Assembly: GCA_000499405.2 (NCBI GenBank)
Contig: HG738140.1
Location: 12,117,560-12,181,559, forward strand
Source of the DNA: Onchocerca volvulus
Taxonomy: Eukaryota > Nematoda > Chromadorea > Rhabditida > Onchocercidae
Direction of reading: 5' to 3'
DNA: 64,000 nt
Positions within the stretch are counted from its first letter, which is position 1; every line of letters starts with the position of its first letter. A model generated the notes under the pieces. That model ran no database searches. It was not told the DNA's origin and saw only the letters and a program-made list of their open reading frames with translations. Shown here piece after piece: positions 43,801 to 54,166 of this stretch. A program made the translations under genes and the position numbers.

Positions 43801-44700
43801 GGTACTATGGCTCATATAATTGCATCAACGCAATTATTTTGTTGGCATAAACGTGCGGATCATTTGACGGAAGATGAATTGGTTATTCAGAATGCGGTTG
43901 AAATAGCACGTGAACTACAAGCTATCCGCGGAGTTGACGAATCTGATGAAAATGCTCCATCAGTATATTTACTTTGGAATTTATCATCGTGCAACAGTTG
44001 CTTTTGATTTGAAATTGCATTTTATAAAATTTCATTTCTGAAATTTCACTATATTTTAGATTGATGTCGAGAATTGACAGAAGGCCCTTTACCACTCATT
44101 TAAAAATAATTTCAGGAAGAGCAAGCTATCTTGCGTCGAAATATTGTTCGAAATCTGGAATCTTCCAAGCGTTCAATGTATCGACCAAAGACGGAAACGC
44201 TTGATGCAGCATTCAGAAAACGTTTCTTCGCGTTGTCAAGTAACAAAGCAGTTGATCGTTCGAATAGTGAAAGACGTTTGACATTACGTCGAAATACCAT
44301 TCGTGCTATCGAACGGCGTCGAAATTCGATTTTTGGAAACCAGCAACCAATTCAGGTAATTTTGGCGATAAGTTAATGGAAAACTCTTGAAAAATTTATA
44401 GTAAGATACATACATATTTCACTTTTTTTTATAAGATATATGGTTAATGTACTGCTGAGTCCACCACTTGTCATTCGAATTTTTATTTGAATAAAAGAGA
44501 AATCATTAAATCATTGAAATAGCTTTATCCGCTATAAGATTTTGGGTTATTTATAATTTATTTTCGCTAAGGATGAAGCAGCATTATCGGTGGAAGATCA
44601 ACAATCTTTACCAAATAATGAAAATCGTAATGCAACTCGACGAAACAATCTCTTACATTTATTCGATGATCCGTTAAACGATTCCGGAAACAAAAAATAA
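28847..44700 (+). CDS. chs: Chitin synthase (nematode/arthropod type), multi-pass membrane glycosyltransferase
   Basis: Makes chitin from UDP-GlcNAc at the plasma membrane, for the eggshell or the pharynx lining in nematodes. Thirty-two exons join without a phase error into about 1670 residues: 28847-29028, 29109-29179, 30146-30313, 31649-31812, 32064-32145, 32295-32437, 33535-33767, 34211-34371, 34766-35100, 35420-35539, 35879-36007, 36343-36494, 36711-36804, 36920-37016, 37480-37631, 37748-37881, 38024-38177, 38476-38686, 38867-39030, 39162-39244, 39497-39661, 40082-40265, 40635-40768, 40902-41059, 41201-41274, 41745-41828, 41958-42107, 42342-42587, 43214-43444, 43774-43962, 44116-44355, 44572-44700. 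N-terminal membrane segments come first, then catalytic motifs ATMWHET (726-732), LDGDVD (891-896), EDRW (996-999) and QRRRW (1033-1037), a C-terminal membrane block with NLNNVAWGTRE, a coiled coil near 1277-1300, more membrane segments, and a basic tail. Intron 36008-36342 begins with GC. Length and linkage favour the chs-2 paralogue, but I cannot separate it from chs-1. The N-terminal start is the least certain part. Confidence 0.93.
31246..31443. repeat. 30-bp minisatellite in a chitin synthase intron
   Basis: About six and a half copies of a 30-base unit close to ATCTAGAAAATGAGTCATTT plus ATGATCTAAT. One copy is shortened to 22 bases. Copies differ by several substitutions. It lies inside intron 30314-31648. 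Confidence 0.85.
32683..32911. mobile_element. MITE-like foldback element with about 65-70 bp terminal inverted repeats
   Basis: The left arm (about 32683-32752) and the right arm (about 32848-32911) are near-perfect reverse complements. The left arm contains TAATGTAAACAAGAAGTGGT and TCAAAAAGCGCG; the right contains CGCGCTTTTTGA and ACCATTCCTTGTTTACATTA. A loop of about 95 bases is GC-richer than its surroundings (CCCGCCGAAACGATGAACG, GTTTTGGCGGTAAACATG). No ORF is present. The size and structure fit a non-autonomous DNA transposon. It sits in chitin synthase intron 32438-33534. A clear target-site duplication was not identified. Confidence 0.8.
38257..38312. repeat. Two-copy 28-bp tandem duplication in a chitin synthase intron
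   Basis: GTCTTAAGTTCAGATTCTAA and the following AGCAAA occur twice back to back, practically identical, so the duplication is recent. It lies in the intron between exons ending at 38177 and starting at 38476. Confidence 0.85.
42749..42830 (+). repeat. Dispersed inverted repeat, arm A
   Basis: In chitin synthase intron 42588-43213. Contains TTTCAATGAGTATGAACGTC, TTGCTTGCTTGAATGA, ACATTGAATGTGTGC and AATTGGGCTA in this order. All recur in reverse complement at 45755-45837. Confidence 0.75.
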
Positions 44701-44711
44701 TTTGCCGATAA

Positions 44712-44717
44712 AATAAA
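44712..44717 (+). other. Poly(A) signal of chitin synthase
   Basis: AATAAA starts 12 bases after the chitin synthase stop codon, implying a very short 3' UTR. Confidence 0.6.
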
Positions 44718-46867
44718 TCTTTCATGTTTTTAGTGCTTTTCCGTTCATTCTTGTGTTGTTTGTATGTTTGTCATTCTAGAGTTCTTTATAATCTTTTATT
44801 TTCCTTAATAATTTGTCGTTTTCTTTTTATTGTGATGATTTTATAGTATAGAAAAATATTGTGATAGAATTTCGTTTCCTTCAAGTTATATTAGGTGTAA
44901 TCTCAATCGATAAATGATAAGTCAAAAATGAAATGAAGCATTTTAATTCCTATTGTCAGCTAATAGATGTTATATATTGGTCCATAAATAAATGTAAGAA
45001 ATAACTATCCGGTCGATTTCCAAAAAAAATTAGATGCTGATAAAATGATACTAACAGAACATCTGATAACAGATAGAAATTAACAATTAAGGATAGTTGA
45101 ACTTAATGGTACTTTTGTCAAGTTTTTTATACCAGACACTATAATCTGGCTTATATTTTAGGTTTGTAACAGAAAATACCACAATTTTCGATTTTGTAGT
45201 TTCCGAATCTTATCAAAAAAATGAGAAATATATGTTATCTTTCTACATAATTTCTTTGTGAATTTACTTCGACAATAGATTAACAACGCAAATTATTGCT
45301 CCGATATTCTCAGTTAAGAAAAAAAGAATTAAATGTAATATGGACAACTATTATAATTCATCCTTATCCGATAAATTTAATTTTGACTAATTATAATATG
45401 GAAATAATTTTAGTATAGATAATTTCATACATCAGAAAAGCAAATGTTTTTGAGATTTGCTTGTCGACATCACGAGCATTTATAATATTAATCGGTTAAT
45501 CCCTTCTTCGCTATATAATTTTCTTTTCAGGTTAAAAGCCTACTTCGCAGAGTTTTAATTCAGAAATTTTTATTTGAATTCAAAAGGAAAAGAAGCATTT
45601 TTATTTCATTCCCGAAATGTACGTCAGAATTTCCAGAAGTCAGACTTGTCATCTTATAGACATTGTATTATATTTTCTTTGATTTGAACTGAATTTGAAT
45701 CCTTGTACTTAAACTCAACATTTGATTCATTGATTCATCCCGCGCCATTTCCTCTTGCCAAAAATAGCCCAATTAGAGCACACATTCAATGTTCACATTT
45801 CATTCAAGCAAGCAAGACGTCATACTCATTGAAAGTTTGAGAACAGGTTGAAAACGTTTCGTCCCACAATTTCTCTAATCATTCGCTTTACCGAATATAA
45901 CTGCTTTATTACGTACTCCAGCCATCCTGAGGGAAACTTCAGAGGGAACCAGTTACGAGATAATTCGATTAATCTCTCACCCCTATGTCAAAGTCAGATG
46001 ATCGATTTTGACTCAGTATATAACTACAGTATGCAACTCTCTTCCATCTTTGCCAAGTATTTATGAAAGGAAATACTAAAATTTGAAATGTGAAATTTTT
46101 ATTCCAACTTTTATCATTCACTCGTTCTACTACCATATCATGAGTACCATTTTATCATCGTTTGTTATTATTTTGGACAATGTATGAACTAGAAGTTAAT
46201 ATTCCGTTGAGACATACACGAAAAGAAATAGAATAGCCGTTACCTCTGCCAAAATGTCTGAAATAATATATCAGGAATTGAAATAAATAAGAGATAGAAA
46301 GGACAGTGAGTTAATTGCCGAATAATTGAATACACATCGTGTAAAAACACATTTGCAACAAATACTTACGCGATATATTTTTTTCAGAAATAAGAAAATA
46401 AATTTTATTCTTATTAAATATGACACGAGCAATTTCTGGCAATATGCTAATGATGACAATTGAATCAATGCACAAATTTGTAAGACTTTATTGTTTTACA
46501 AATTTTTTGGCTTGAATTGTTACTAATTTTGTACGTTATTCTTTGAATGAAATCAGCTAATGCCAATTTAATTAATGAACAGACTAGAAAATTCGAAATA
46601 ATCAAAGAACATAATTTTTCAATTTTATTTAAGTTGGTAAAGTCGATTTTTGACATGATTATCCTTTGATAAAATAATGAGGAAATTTTGTATGATACAC
46701 ACATGTTATTGTGTTTGCTTACTTCACTATCTGATAATTTACTTTACTATCTTTCTGATAATTTCATTTTCTTTTTGTGTTATAAATGCTACAAACAGTC
46801 AAACATACTAATCTAATATTTTTCTGGACAGTTTTTTAAGAAATTAGAATAATCGAACAGATTGTGC
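44718..46867. other. Intergenic, no gene seen apart from repeat arm B
   Basis: AT-rich DNA between the chitin synthase gene and the small minus-strand gene. The 72-codon plus frame at 45848-46066 has no acceptor-linked partner or motif and I do not call it. Confidence 0.4.
45755..45837 (-). repeat. Dispersed inverted repeat, arm B
   Basis: Reverse-complement partner of 42749-42830, about 3 kb away and downstream of the chitin synthase gene. Identity over about 80 bases is high, with a few substitutions. This is too short for a coding relic; it could be a fragment of an unrecognised repeat family. Confidence 0.75.
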
Positions 46868-47373
46868 TTATTGATTCGGACATTGCAGAATTGCTTCAAG
46901 TTGCAAGTCAATAAGTTTTGGTTTATTCGAGAGAAGCAATTCTTTTGGTGCTTCAAATTCTATCTGCAACATCGATTAGGTTAGATCAATGGAAATATTT
47001 TACAACGAAAGTTACGAATTATTGGATCACTGTATTGTCAATTTAAATGATACAAATTAAAAGAAAGAAAAACATAACAGTAAATGAATAGTGATGAATT
47101 CCATTGGTATCTGGTTTAGTTGTTGGAAGTTCAATTGGAGGGAATGTTTCTATAATGAATATACTAAACTGATTTAATATAATAATGAATTCTTTTGATC
47201 CATTTCGCTTTTTTTTTTCCAATTTATTCTATTTGATTGTTGAGAGATTTTGAATAGAAATATTTACGGAATTTACCAAATTTCAACCATTTATTTGAAT
47301 TAGTAACTGGATCATTGGCATTTGTGCGTATCATTTTAAGTGTATTTTGCTGAACTGCGGCATGATTGACCAT
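46868..47373 (-). CDS. Candidate three-exon small gene, 87 residues, unknown function
   Basis: On the minus strand three exons join cleanly: 47373-47277 (start), 47149-47079 and 46963-46868 (stop TAA). Junctions are donor GTAAAT to acceptor TTATAG, and donor GTTATG to acceptor GTTGCAG. The ATG lies 13 bases after CTTTTCCAG (exon start 47386), a plausible spliced-leader acceptor. The product begins MVNHAAVQQNTLKMIRTNAN, has a proline-rich middle (TFPPIELPTTKPDTNG), and ends with an amphipathic stretch (EFEAPKELLLSNKPKLIDLQ). An alternative donor 9 bases downstream (exon ending at 47268) would insert three residues. I recognise no family, signal peptide or membrane segment. Evidence is exon structure and residue composition only. 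Confidence 0.45.
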
Positions 47374-47386
47374 TTCTTCCTTATCT

Positions 47387-48465
47387 CTGGAAAAGACTCA
47401 ATATCATACAATTTCAGGATTAGATTACTGCTCTACATAGTTATCTTAGATGGCTGGAAGGAAAGGAATGAAAATTTTTATTGGAGTATTTTCGATAAAA
47501 AATTTATCATTGTTAAATAAAGAACTTTTGCAGAGCAACTTTTTCCACTCTTCTAAACTTTAATATAACTTATTTTTTCATTTTAGCATCCATAAATCTC
47601 TGGATCAGAATTCCGCGAATTCTTAAAATCTTTGGGTTGCTAATGACAGTATAGCTGCTACTACAATCTTTGTCACGTTTCAACGATGCTATACGGCTAT
47701 GTAATTCTACTCCTCAACAATTTTTAGCAATGAACTAATTGATTAATTTTATCCCATTTATTCTCTGATGAATTAATTCAAAATGCTCAAAAATTGAGGT
47801 GGAAATTTGCATAGCGCGTCAAGGCATTGTTCGCTCGGAAAGCTAGTTTTATATTTTTGTTTGTCCGCGATGGCGAAGTGAGTGGTTGAATGATGGGTTA
47901 GAAATTTTCCAAAGTTCTGGAAGTTTTCGGAAATTGTTAAAGTCGTCTGTCTTTCTGAGTTAATTATCCTGTCAAATTTTTTAGACTTTTCAGTTTGCAG
48001 CAATTAGAAATTTGACTATGACTCATTATTTCTATGAATCAGCTTCTCTTTTGACATTCAGCAATCGAAATTTCAAATTATTATATTCTCGAAACTTGCA
48101 TACTGAACAGATTGTATTTTCAAGCTTGCAAAACTCTTTTTTATTCTTTTTTAATGCGATTTGTGAGTATTTTTGAAATTTTTCTTAGCGGTATCTTTCA
48201 GGGAAGCAGAGAGAAAATGCTCTGTATTAAATGATGGAAAGATTTTCTCTGTTAAATAGTTACCATCAATAATTCTTTACCCGAAACATAGGTAAATCTA
48301 ATGAAATAATTTAATGGTTAGCAGTGTATGTTGTTCGAGCCATATAGATGGAACATGCAAAAATGTACCAAACCAAAAAACATTGCTCACCAAATGAAAT
48401 CTCTTTATACGTTTTATTATAATTTTTCAGTTTTAAATTTCAGATTGAACATTTCAAATAGCAAG
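47387..48465. other. Intergenic between the small minus gene and CHMP2
   Basis: Contains open minus-strand stretches (47773-48003, and about 47590-47715) whose ends do not match the phase of the neighbouring small gene. TAAATTTCAG ending at 48443 lies 22 bases before the CHMP2 ATG and is a likely spliced-leader acceptor. Confidence 0.4.
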
Positions 48466-50435
48466 ATGGAGTTTCTGTTCGGTCGAAAGAAGACACCCGC
48501 CGAAATGTTGCGGCAAAATCAAAGAGCATTGAATAAGGCAATGCGTGAATTGGATCGAGAGCGATCACGTCTTGAAATACAGGAAAAGAAAATTATCGCT
48601 GATATTAAGAAAATGGCCAAAATGAATCAAATGGTAAGAATAAAATTTACTATTAGAAATCCCAGTATTTGCGAATTGTCAAAGGAATTCAAAGTTTTGA
48701 AATCCATTTAAATTCCATCCGGAGTTCAAAGTTGAAAACCGGTTAAAGAGTTCAAAACTAATGTAATTGTTCTTCCAGATGGCAAAAAGGACTGGATAAC
48801 AAAAACAAGATAATTTTTTAGTATGATTTTACGATTAACAATATTCCGTTGCATATACATGCAACTTCGAATAACTCCATATTCTTAAAAGTAAAGTATT
48901 TTTTGTGTTTGTCAAAATTTTCATGTACTTTTGCAGGACTCAGTGAAAGTTATGGCAAAAGATCTTGTCCGAACTCGGCGACATATCAAAAAATTCATCA
49001 TGATGAAAGCTAACATACAGGCAGTCTCATTAAGGGTATCTGTTCATCATAATTTATCGACTTGTTTTTTATGGATATTTATTTCTTTATTTCTACAAAT
49101 CATTTTTATGCTAATTTGTCACCCAGTGCTCTAGATGCAAAAATGTGAAATGAGATGTAGCATTTTAAAAAATTATTCTTGATCAAATTATGTGTAGATA
49201 CTGTTGTAGTCCAAATTTAATTGAAATTAGTTGTGATTGTCTCAGGAGTTTGAGATTTTAAACTTCATTACCTGCATAATTTCATTCTATCTTGATGCTC
49301 CTTTCAATTCTTAAATGATTTCTATTAGTGGTATTGGAAAGCATATTTTGCAGGTGCAAACTTTGAAAAGTCAAGATGCAATGGCACAGGCAATGAAAGG
49401 AGTAACGCGAGCTATGCAAAACATGAATCGACAACTAAATTTGCCTCAGATTCAGAAAATAATGATGGAATTTGAAAGGCAATCAGAAATTATGGATATG
49501 AAGGAAGAAATGATGGGTGAAGCAGTCGATGATGCCATTGCAGATGAAGCTGATGAGGAAGAAACGGAAGCAATTGTTGCTCAGGTATAAAATAACGCAA
49601 TTTTTCCAGATTTTCATTGTTTTAATTAATATATAAACTCGATTTTCTTTTTCCTTATCTTTAATTGTAATCTAGAATAGGAATTGAAGTTTATCGAAAA
49701 AATGGATGAGAAATGCGTATATTTGGGCGTTCTTGTGGCTGTATAATTAAAATTTATGATGTTTGTGGATTTTCGCGGATACTGCTTTAGTTTGAGCTGT
49801 TATATTTCTTTGAGTGATTTATTAAATCGTAATTTTAATTTTGTTTCTGTTTTTTTCCGTTTTTTTGTTTTTTGTTTTTTGTTTTTTTTGAAAAAAAAGA
49901 CACCAAGTATAGTAGTAGTGGATATTGTTATTTGAACATTTGTTTCTTTGAATCTGAAGTTGAGATATCTGATGAGGCGTGCTTGGTATTTCAGTAGATC
50001 CTTAGTTTGGTAAAAAGAGATAATAAGTAGATAAGTCTTTGATAATTTTTAGGTTTTTATTTTGTTACTCCAATGTCATAATTTTGGTTCGCCCTTAGAC
50101 ACTACCATAATTACTTTGTCAATGATTATTTTACCTCTTTTCTGTCGAGAAAATTTTCTTGTTGCATGACATAAATCGATTTGTCCCATGGCTATCTTAG
50201 TATGCTGTATCGTAGTAATGCAATAGATTTCTAATTTTCAGAGTTGAGAAAATTTTTGTGTCATTTTTTCCAGGTGCTAGATGAATTAGGAATCCAGATG
50301 AATGAGGAACTCTCAGCAATGCCTACAACACAGGATTCACTGAAGCCAGCTGATCAAAATCGGCAACCACAGACAGCATTATCGGATGCAGACGCAGATT
50401 TGCAAGCTAGGTTAGAAAATTTACGTCGAGAGTGA
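48466..50435 (+). CDS. vps-2: CHMP2/VPS2 ESCRT-III subunit
   Basis: Charged multivesicular body protein that polymerises with other ESCRT-III subunits to cut membrane necks at endosomes, the nuclear envelope and the midbody. Four exons, 219 residues (human CHMP2A 222): 48466-48633, 48937-49035, 49354-49584, 50274-50435. The basic N-terminal helices start MEFLFGRKKTPAEMLRQNQR, followed by RTRRHIKKFIMMKANIQAVS and QDAMAQAMKGVTRAMQNMNR. The acidic linker (DAIADEADEEETEA) leads to a C-terminal MIT-interacting motif, DLQARLENLRRE. This fits the D/E-x2-L-x2-R-L-x2-L-K/R pattern that binds the VPS4 MIT domain. CHMP2A is preferred over CHMP2B because of the overall collinearity and the FGRKKTP start. 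It converges on ALKBH7. Confidence 0.95.
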
Positions 50436-51451
50436 ATCAGATTAAACTTGAAATTTCATATTATTCGCTATTTACCAGTCTTTATGAAATCATTGTAGAA
50501 CACTGTTTTTGAAAACTATCAAATATTTTATAATGGGATCATAATTTTGCCCCTTTCTTTTTTATTTTTTTCAACCTATATAAGAAAGTGAAGAATTGAG
50601 GTCAGATAGATTCCTGTTAACAATGGTACTTCGCTTTTAAGTTCCCCATGAAGTTCTGTTTTTTTGAACTGTATCCCACTAATGGCATCCTCAAAGAAAG
50701 TGTGAGTTGATTATCATGTTTATGTGTAAGATTGAGAAATATCTTTGTCCAAGCAGTTTTTTGCTGTCGTTGATTTGTGTATTATACATTATACACCAAT
50801 TTTTTTTTTATTTTTTTCTAATATGTTTGCATCAAATAATAATCATGATTTCTTTTTAATAAATTCCTATGGAAAATTTGATGCTTTGATGTGATGGAAA
50901 ATCCGGTACATCTTTGATTATGTACTGTTCGAAAAATAGCCATAGATCTTTACCAGAACTAGTCACTGATTCAATGTAGCGTCTTTTAAAGGCATTTTCA
51001 TATGATATATAATCGTTTTTGATAAATATTCGATGGCGATAATTCTTAAATTCTTAATTCAATGCTTTTATGTTATTGAGTACAGTGAAGTGGATGTGGA
51101 AGACTTCTTTCGAAAATAGCGTTTAATTTTTTCTTAATCAGTAATTATATACATTAATAAACTTCTCCTAAAAAAATAAATACATAAATAATACGTGAAA
51201 TAATTAAAGTTTTGCTGGAGTGATTTAAAATTTTAACAGCCGAATTAGAATTTTCCTTATGCGGCTAACTTGAAAATACAATAGACAGTTTCTAGCAAAA
51301 GATGGTTTTGCATCCTATGTAGCTGCTTCATTATCAAAGATTTTTTTCATGAAAGACATCAAGAAAAGTATTTGAGGATTTGATCTCCAAACTTCCCTAA
51401 AAGCTTTTCACATGAAATACAATTCCGTTTCATTCGACATGATGATAGCAA
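50436..51451. other. Convergent spacer between CHMP2 and ALKBH7
   Basis: AATAAA at 50858-50863 is the best poly(A) signal for CHMP2 (3' UTR about 0.4 kb). I see no exon. The remainder is the 3' flank of the minus-strand ALKBH7 gene. Confidence 0.45.
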
Positions 51452-53348
51452 CTAAATCATCTCTTCAGTATCGCTTTGTCGCAGTAACTCTCTTTTCTCT
51501 ATGGTATTGCTGGCAGCGAGCGATTCATTTTGTTGTACATTACGTGGCAGATCACGACATATTATCGATATGCGGCGATTCCGTGGGACCGGTTTTCCCA
51601 TGAAATATGATTCCGCTTTTCCGAGTACTTCGTGATAAAATTCGTAACGACTAAGTTCCCTGAGAATCTTGTTTAATTAAACAAGCAAATTATTAGAATA
51701 GCTTAGTAGCAAAGGTAAAATGCCAGGCCTATCAACTAGGAAGCCAGGCTTATTACAGTCTCATGGTTCGGAAAGAGAATGCATGATGTCAGCTATAGAA
51801 ATGTTTCGCTTAATCAAATCGATTATTTTGCACTGTAGCAGCGTTTCGACTATCGCAAACCACAATAAAATGCTAGGGAAATCTCTTAAATATAATTTTG
51901 AATTTATCTGCAAAATATAAACTTTATTTTGGAAATCCAAAAATAATTGGAATATAAAAAAATGAATTTATTTTGATGAACATATTTTGCACAAAAAGTT
52001 TGGAATTGCTGATGTGAAAAAATAAGCTTACCCTATTCTATAAAGGGATCGCCGTTGCAATAATAAATCACAAATGAGCTGATCTTGTTGATCCTTATGT
52101 CGTAAACGCATCACAGCATCCGACAGCAGGGAAAGACCAGTGATAACATCACCACAATACTGGAAAAAAGAAATATGAGCTTAGAAGTACGAGCATTCTT
52201 ATTTGTAACAATCTTTTCATAGTTCGGCAAATACGACCGATTATTTCTTACGCCAAAAAGACTTATTTACCTGTGAAATGCATCTTGTATTACTGTTTTG
52301 TCATCTATTTTGGTAATAACAAAAACAAATTTGAAGAAGAAAAATGATACCCTAACACTGTCAATGTGAGGTTTAATGACGCCATCTTCGTGTAAATCGA
52401 GAATATGTACAAATGAAAGTTGTTTATCTCCTTCTTTGAATGACTGTTTTCGAACTCGATTTAGAATAGCCTCATTTTCCTTTTTCCAGTTTAGCTGCTC
52501 TCGTTCACGGTATAGATGAATAGCCTGAATATTTGGAATTAAATTAAACGTTATGTTGATATCATATACCAGTGATATCATACACCAATTTTATTTAATA
52601 AGTAAACAATGGATTGAACTTTGATAATTAAAACACTTATATACGATGTGAAGAATTATAATTGAAGCATCTGTAACTTGCTGAGATTAAGTACGACATA
52701 CATAGAACATTGTAGATAAATTATTGATTTTGTAATGACAAGACATACATAACTTACAGCTGGTGGAGAAAATTTATACTTTATGATCCTCATGCTTCTA
52801 CAGGATTCATCACTATTTCCATTAACTTTGAATATCCATTTGTTCAATTTTCAAAAGATTGGAAGTAGAGAGGAAATGCCGAGAGCCAAAAAATTTAAAA
52901 ACAAGAAGTAAGCTGAGTTGTGAATTAAGTTGAACTTTATTAAAACTTGTGGAATTAAAAATTTTAAAGTGCATAAATAAAATTTATGTGACTTAAAATT
53001 TAAGATCAGATTATAATTCAATTGTAAATTGGATCCGAAAAACTGATAAATTTGAAATTCGAAAAAAAAGGAAAGCATTACATCATCCCAATGTGATTTT
53101 TCATAACGCATCCGTTTCATATGCGGATTGATTTCATCCAGAAGCGATGCTTCCTCCTGTTCGGTGACAAAATTGGGAATAACTGTGCAGCACTGCACCA
53201 ACACATCTTTCATCTCTTTTGGCCATAAGATATCATTGTGGAAATGAATAAAAGTAGCTGTTAAACGCCGAAAAACGGACAGTTGCATCCAAAAGATCGA
53301 TCCACAAACTCTTTCAAAAAAAGAATTACATGGCTTCAGTTCATTCAT
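51452..53348 (-). CDS. ALKBH7: ALKBH7-like mitochondrial Fe(II)/2-oxoglutarate dioxygenase
   Basis: AlkB-family enzyme that in mammals acts in mitochondria and is tied to programmed necrosis and fatty acid metabolism. Four minus exons, 258 residues: 53348-53082, 52524-52351, 52159-52032, 51659-51452. Family landmarks in order: FVTEQEEASLLDEINPHMKR, RYEKSHWDDAIHLYRE, VHILDLHEDGVIKPHIDSVR, TGLSLLSDAVMRL, SRYEFYHEVLG, VPRNRRISIICR. Predicted Fe ligands are His142, Asp144 and His199. Arg219 and Arg225, six apart as in the family, should bind 2-oxoglutarate. The start is the first ATG after a TTTTGCAG acceptor (exon start 53415). An internal in-frame ATG at 53288 (MQLSVFRRLTATF) would expose a presequence-like N terminus and a 238-residue protein. 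It lies downstream of cpt-1 on the same strand. Confidence 0.93.
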
Positions 53349-53415
53349 TAATTTTTCTGCCTTAGAAAGTACTCGACGATAGGTAAATTAAATCCTTGGG
53401 TATAATGGATGTAAA

Positions 53416-53847
53416 CTGCAAAAAAAAAAAAAAAAAATGCATTCTCAAGACCAATCTATATAGGATGAATTTGGATTTGCATATTTGCAAGTCACTAACT
53501 CTATGAATTGAGAGATATGCTTTTTCCCGGATTATAAATCAGGGAAAAGTTCTGCAATAAAGTGCATGGAACAATACCAATTTATTCCAACTACTGTTCA
53601 ATCAGAATGAAAGGAATGAATCTTTATAATATCAAAAATTTTATTATTTGAGTTCATTGATATTTGGACTCTAAAAGATATTCAAAACCATTGTAGTGAT
53701 AAAACACAAACTTAATTTTCATAATTAACCAATGTCCAAATTATTTTTTTCGCAATGGATATATATATATTACATATATATTAATGATTTACAAACTCAT
53801 CCAGTGGTTCAAGAATATATTTAATGACAGAACAAAGCTCTTTCTCG

Positions 53848-53916
<69 letters not shown>

Positions 53917-54166
53917 CATGAATGGATAAGCAAAATTCACCATTGAAGTTCAAAAAAAAAAAGTTGAAATTAAGCAAGTCTCAATTCACTATACAAATTT
54001 CTCGGCATAAAATATCTTTAGCAATATAATAAAAACATCCTAAAAGGTATCCTAAAATAAGAAATATTCTAAAGGAATCTTTGATTCATTATCATCTGCT
54101 ACCATACATATTCAGCAGACCAGTTGTTGAGTAAATAACTGGACAGTCCCCAAATTTTGTGATTCG
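53416..54166. other. Spacer between cpt-1 and ALKBH7 (both minus)
   Basis: No exon seen. Contains an A tract (about 53419-53436), short TA runs and the large CT/TA microsatellite. Confidence 0.5.
53850..53916. repeat. Compound (TC)n(TA)n microsatellite
   Basis: About 23 TC units are followed directly by about 11 TA units. It is a pure repeat and so likely polymorphic. It lies between the cpt-1 stop and the ALKBH7 5' end. Confidence 0.95.

Noticed and set aside
45848..46066. 72-codon plus-strand frame downstream of chitin synthase
   Set aside because: No conserved motif, no supporting splice sites, next to a dispersed repeat.
47590..47715. Open minus-strand stretch reading LHSRIASLKRDKDC, upstream of the 87-residue gene
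   Set aside because: No donor in the phase needed to join the next exon, and no ATG; the downstream gene has its own good start.
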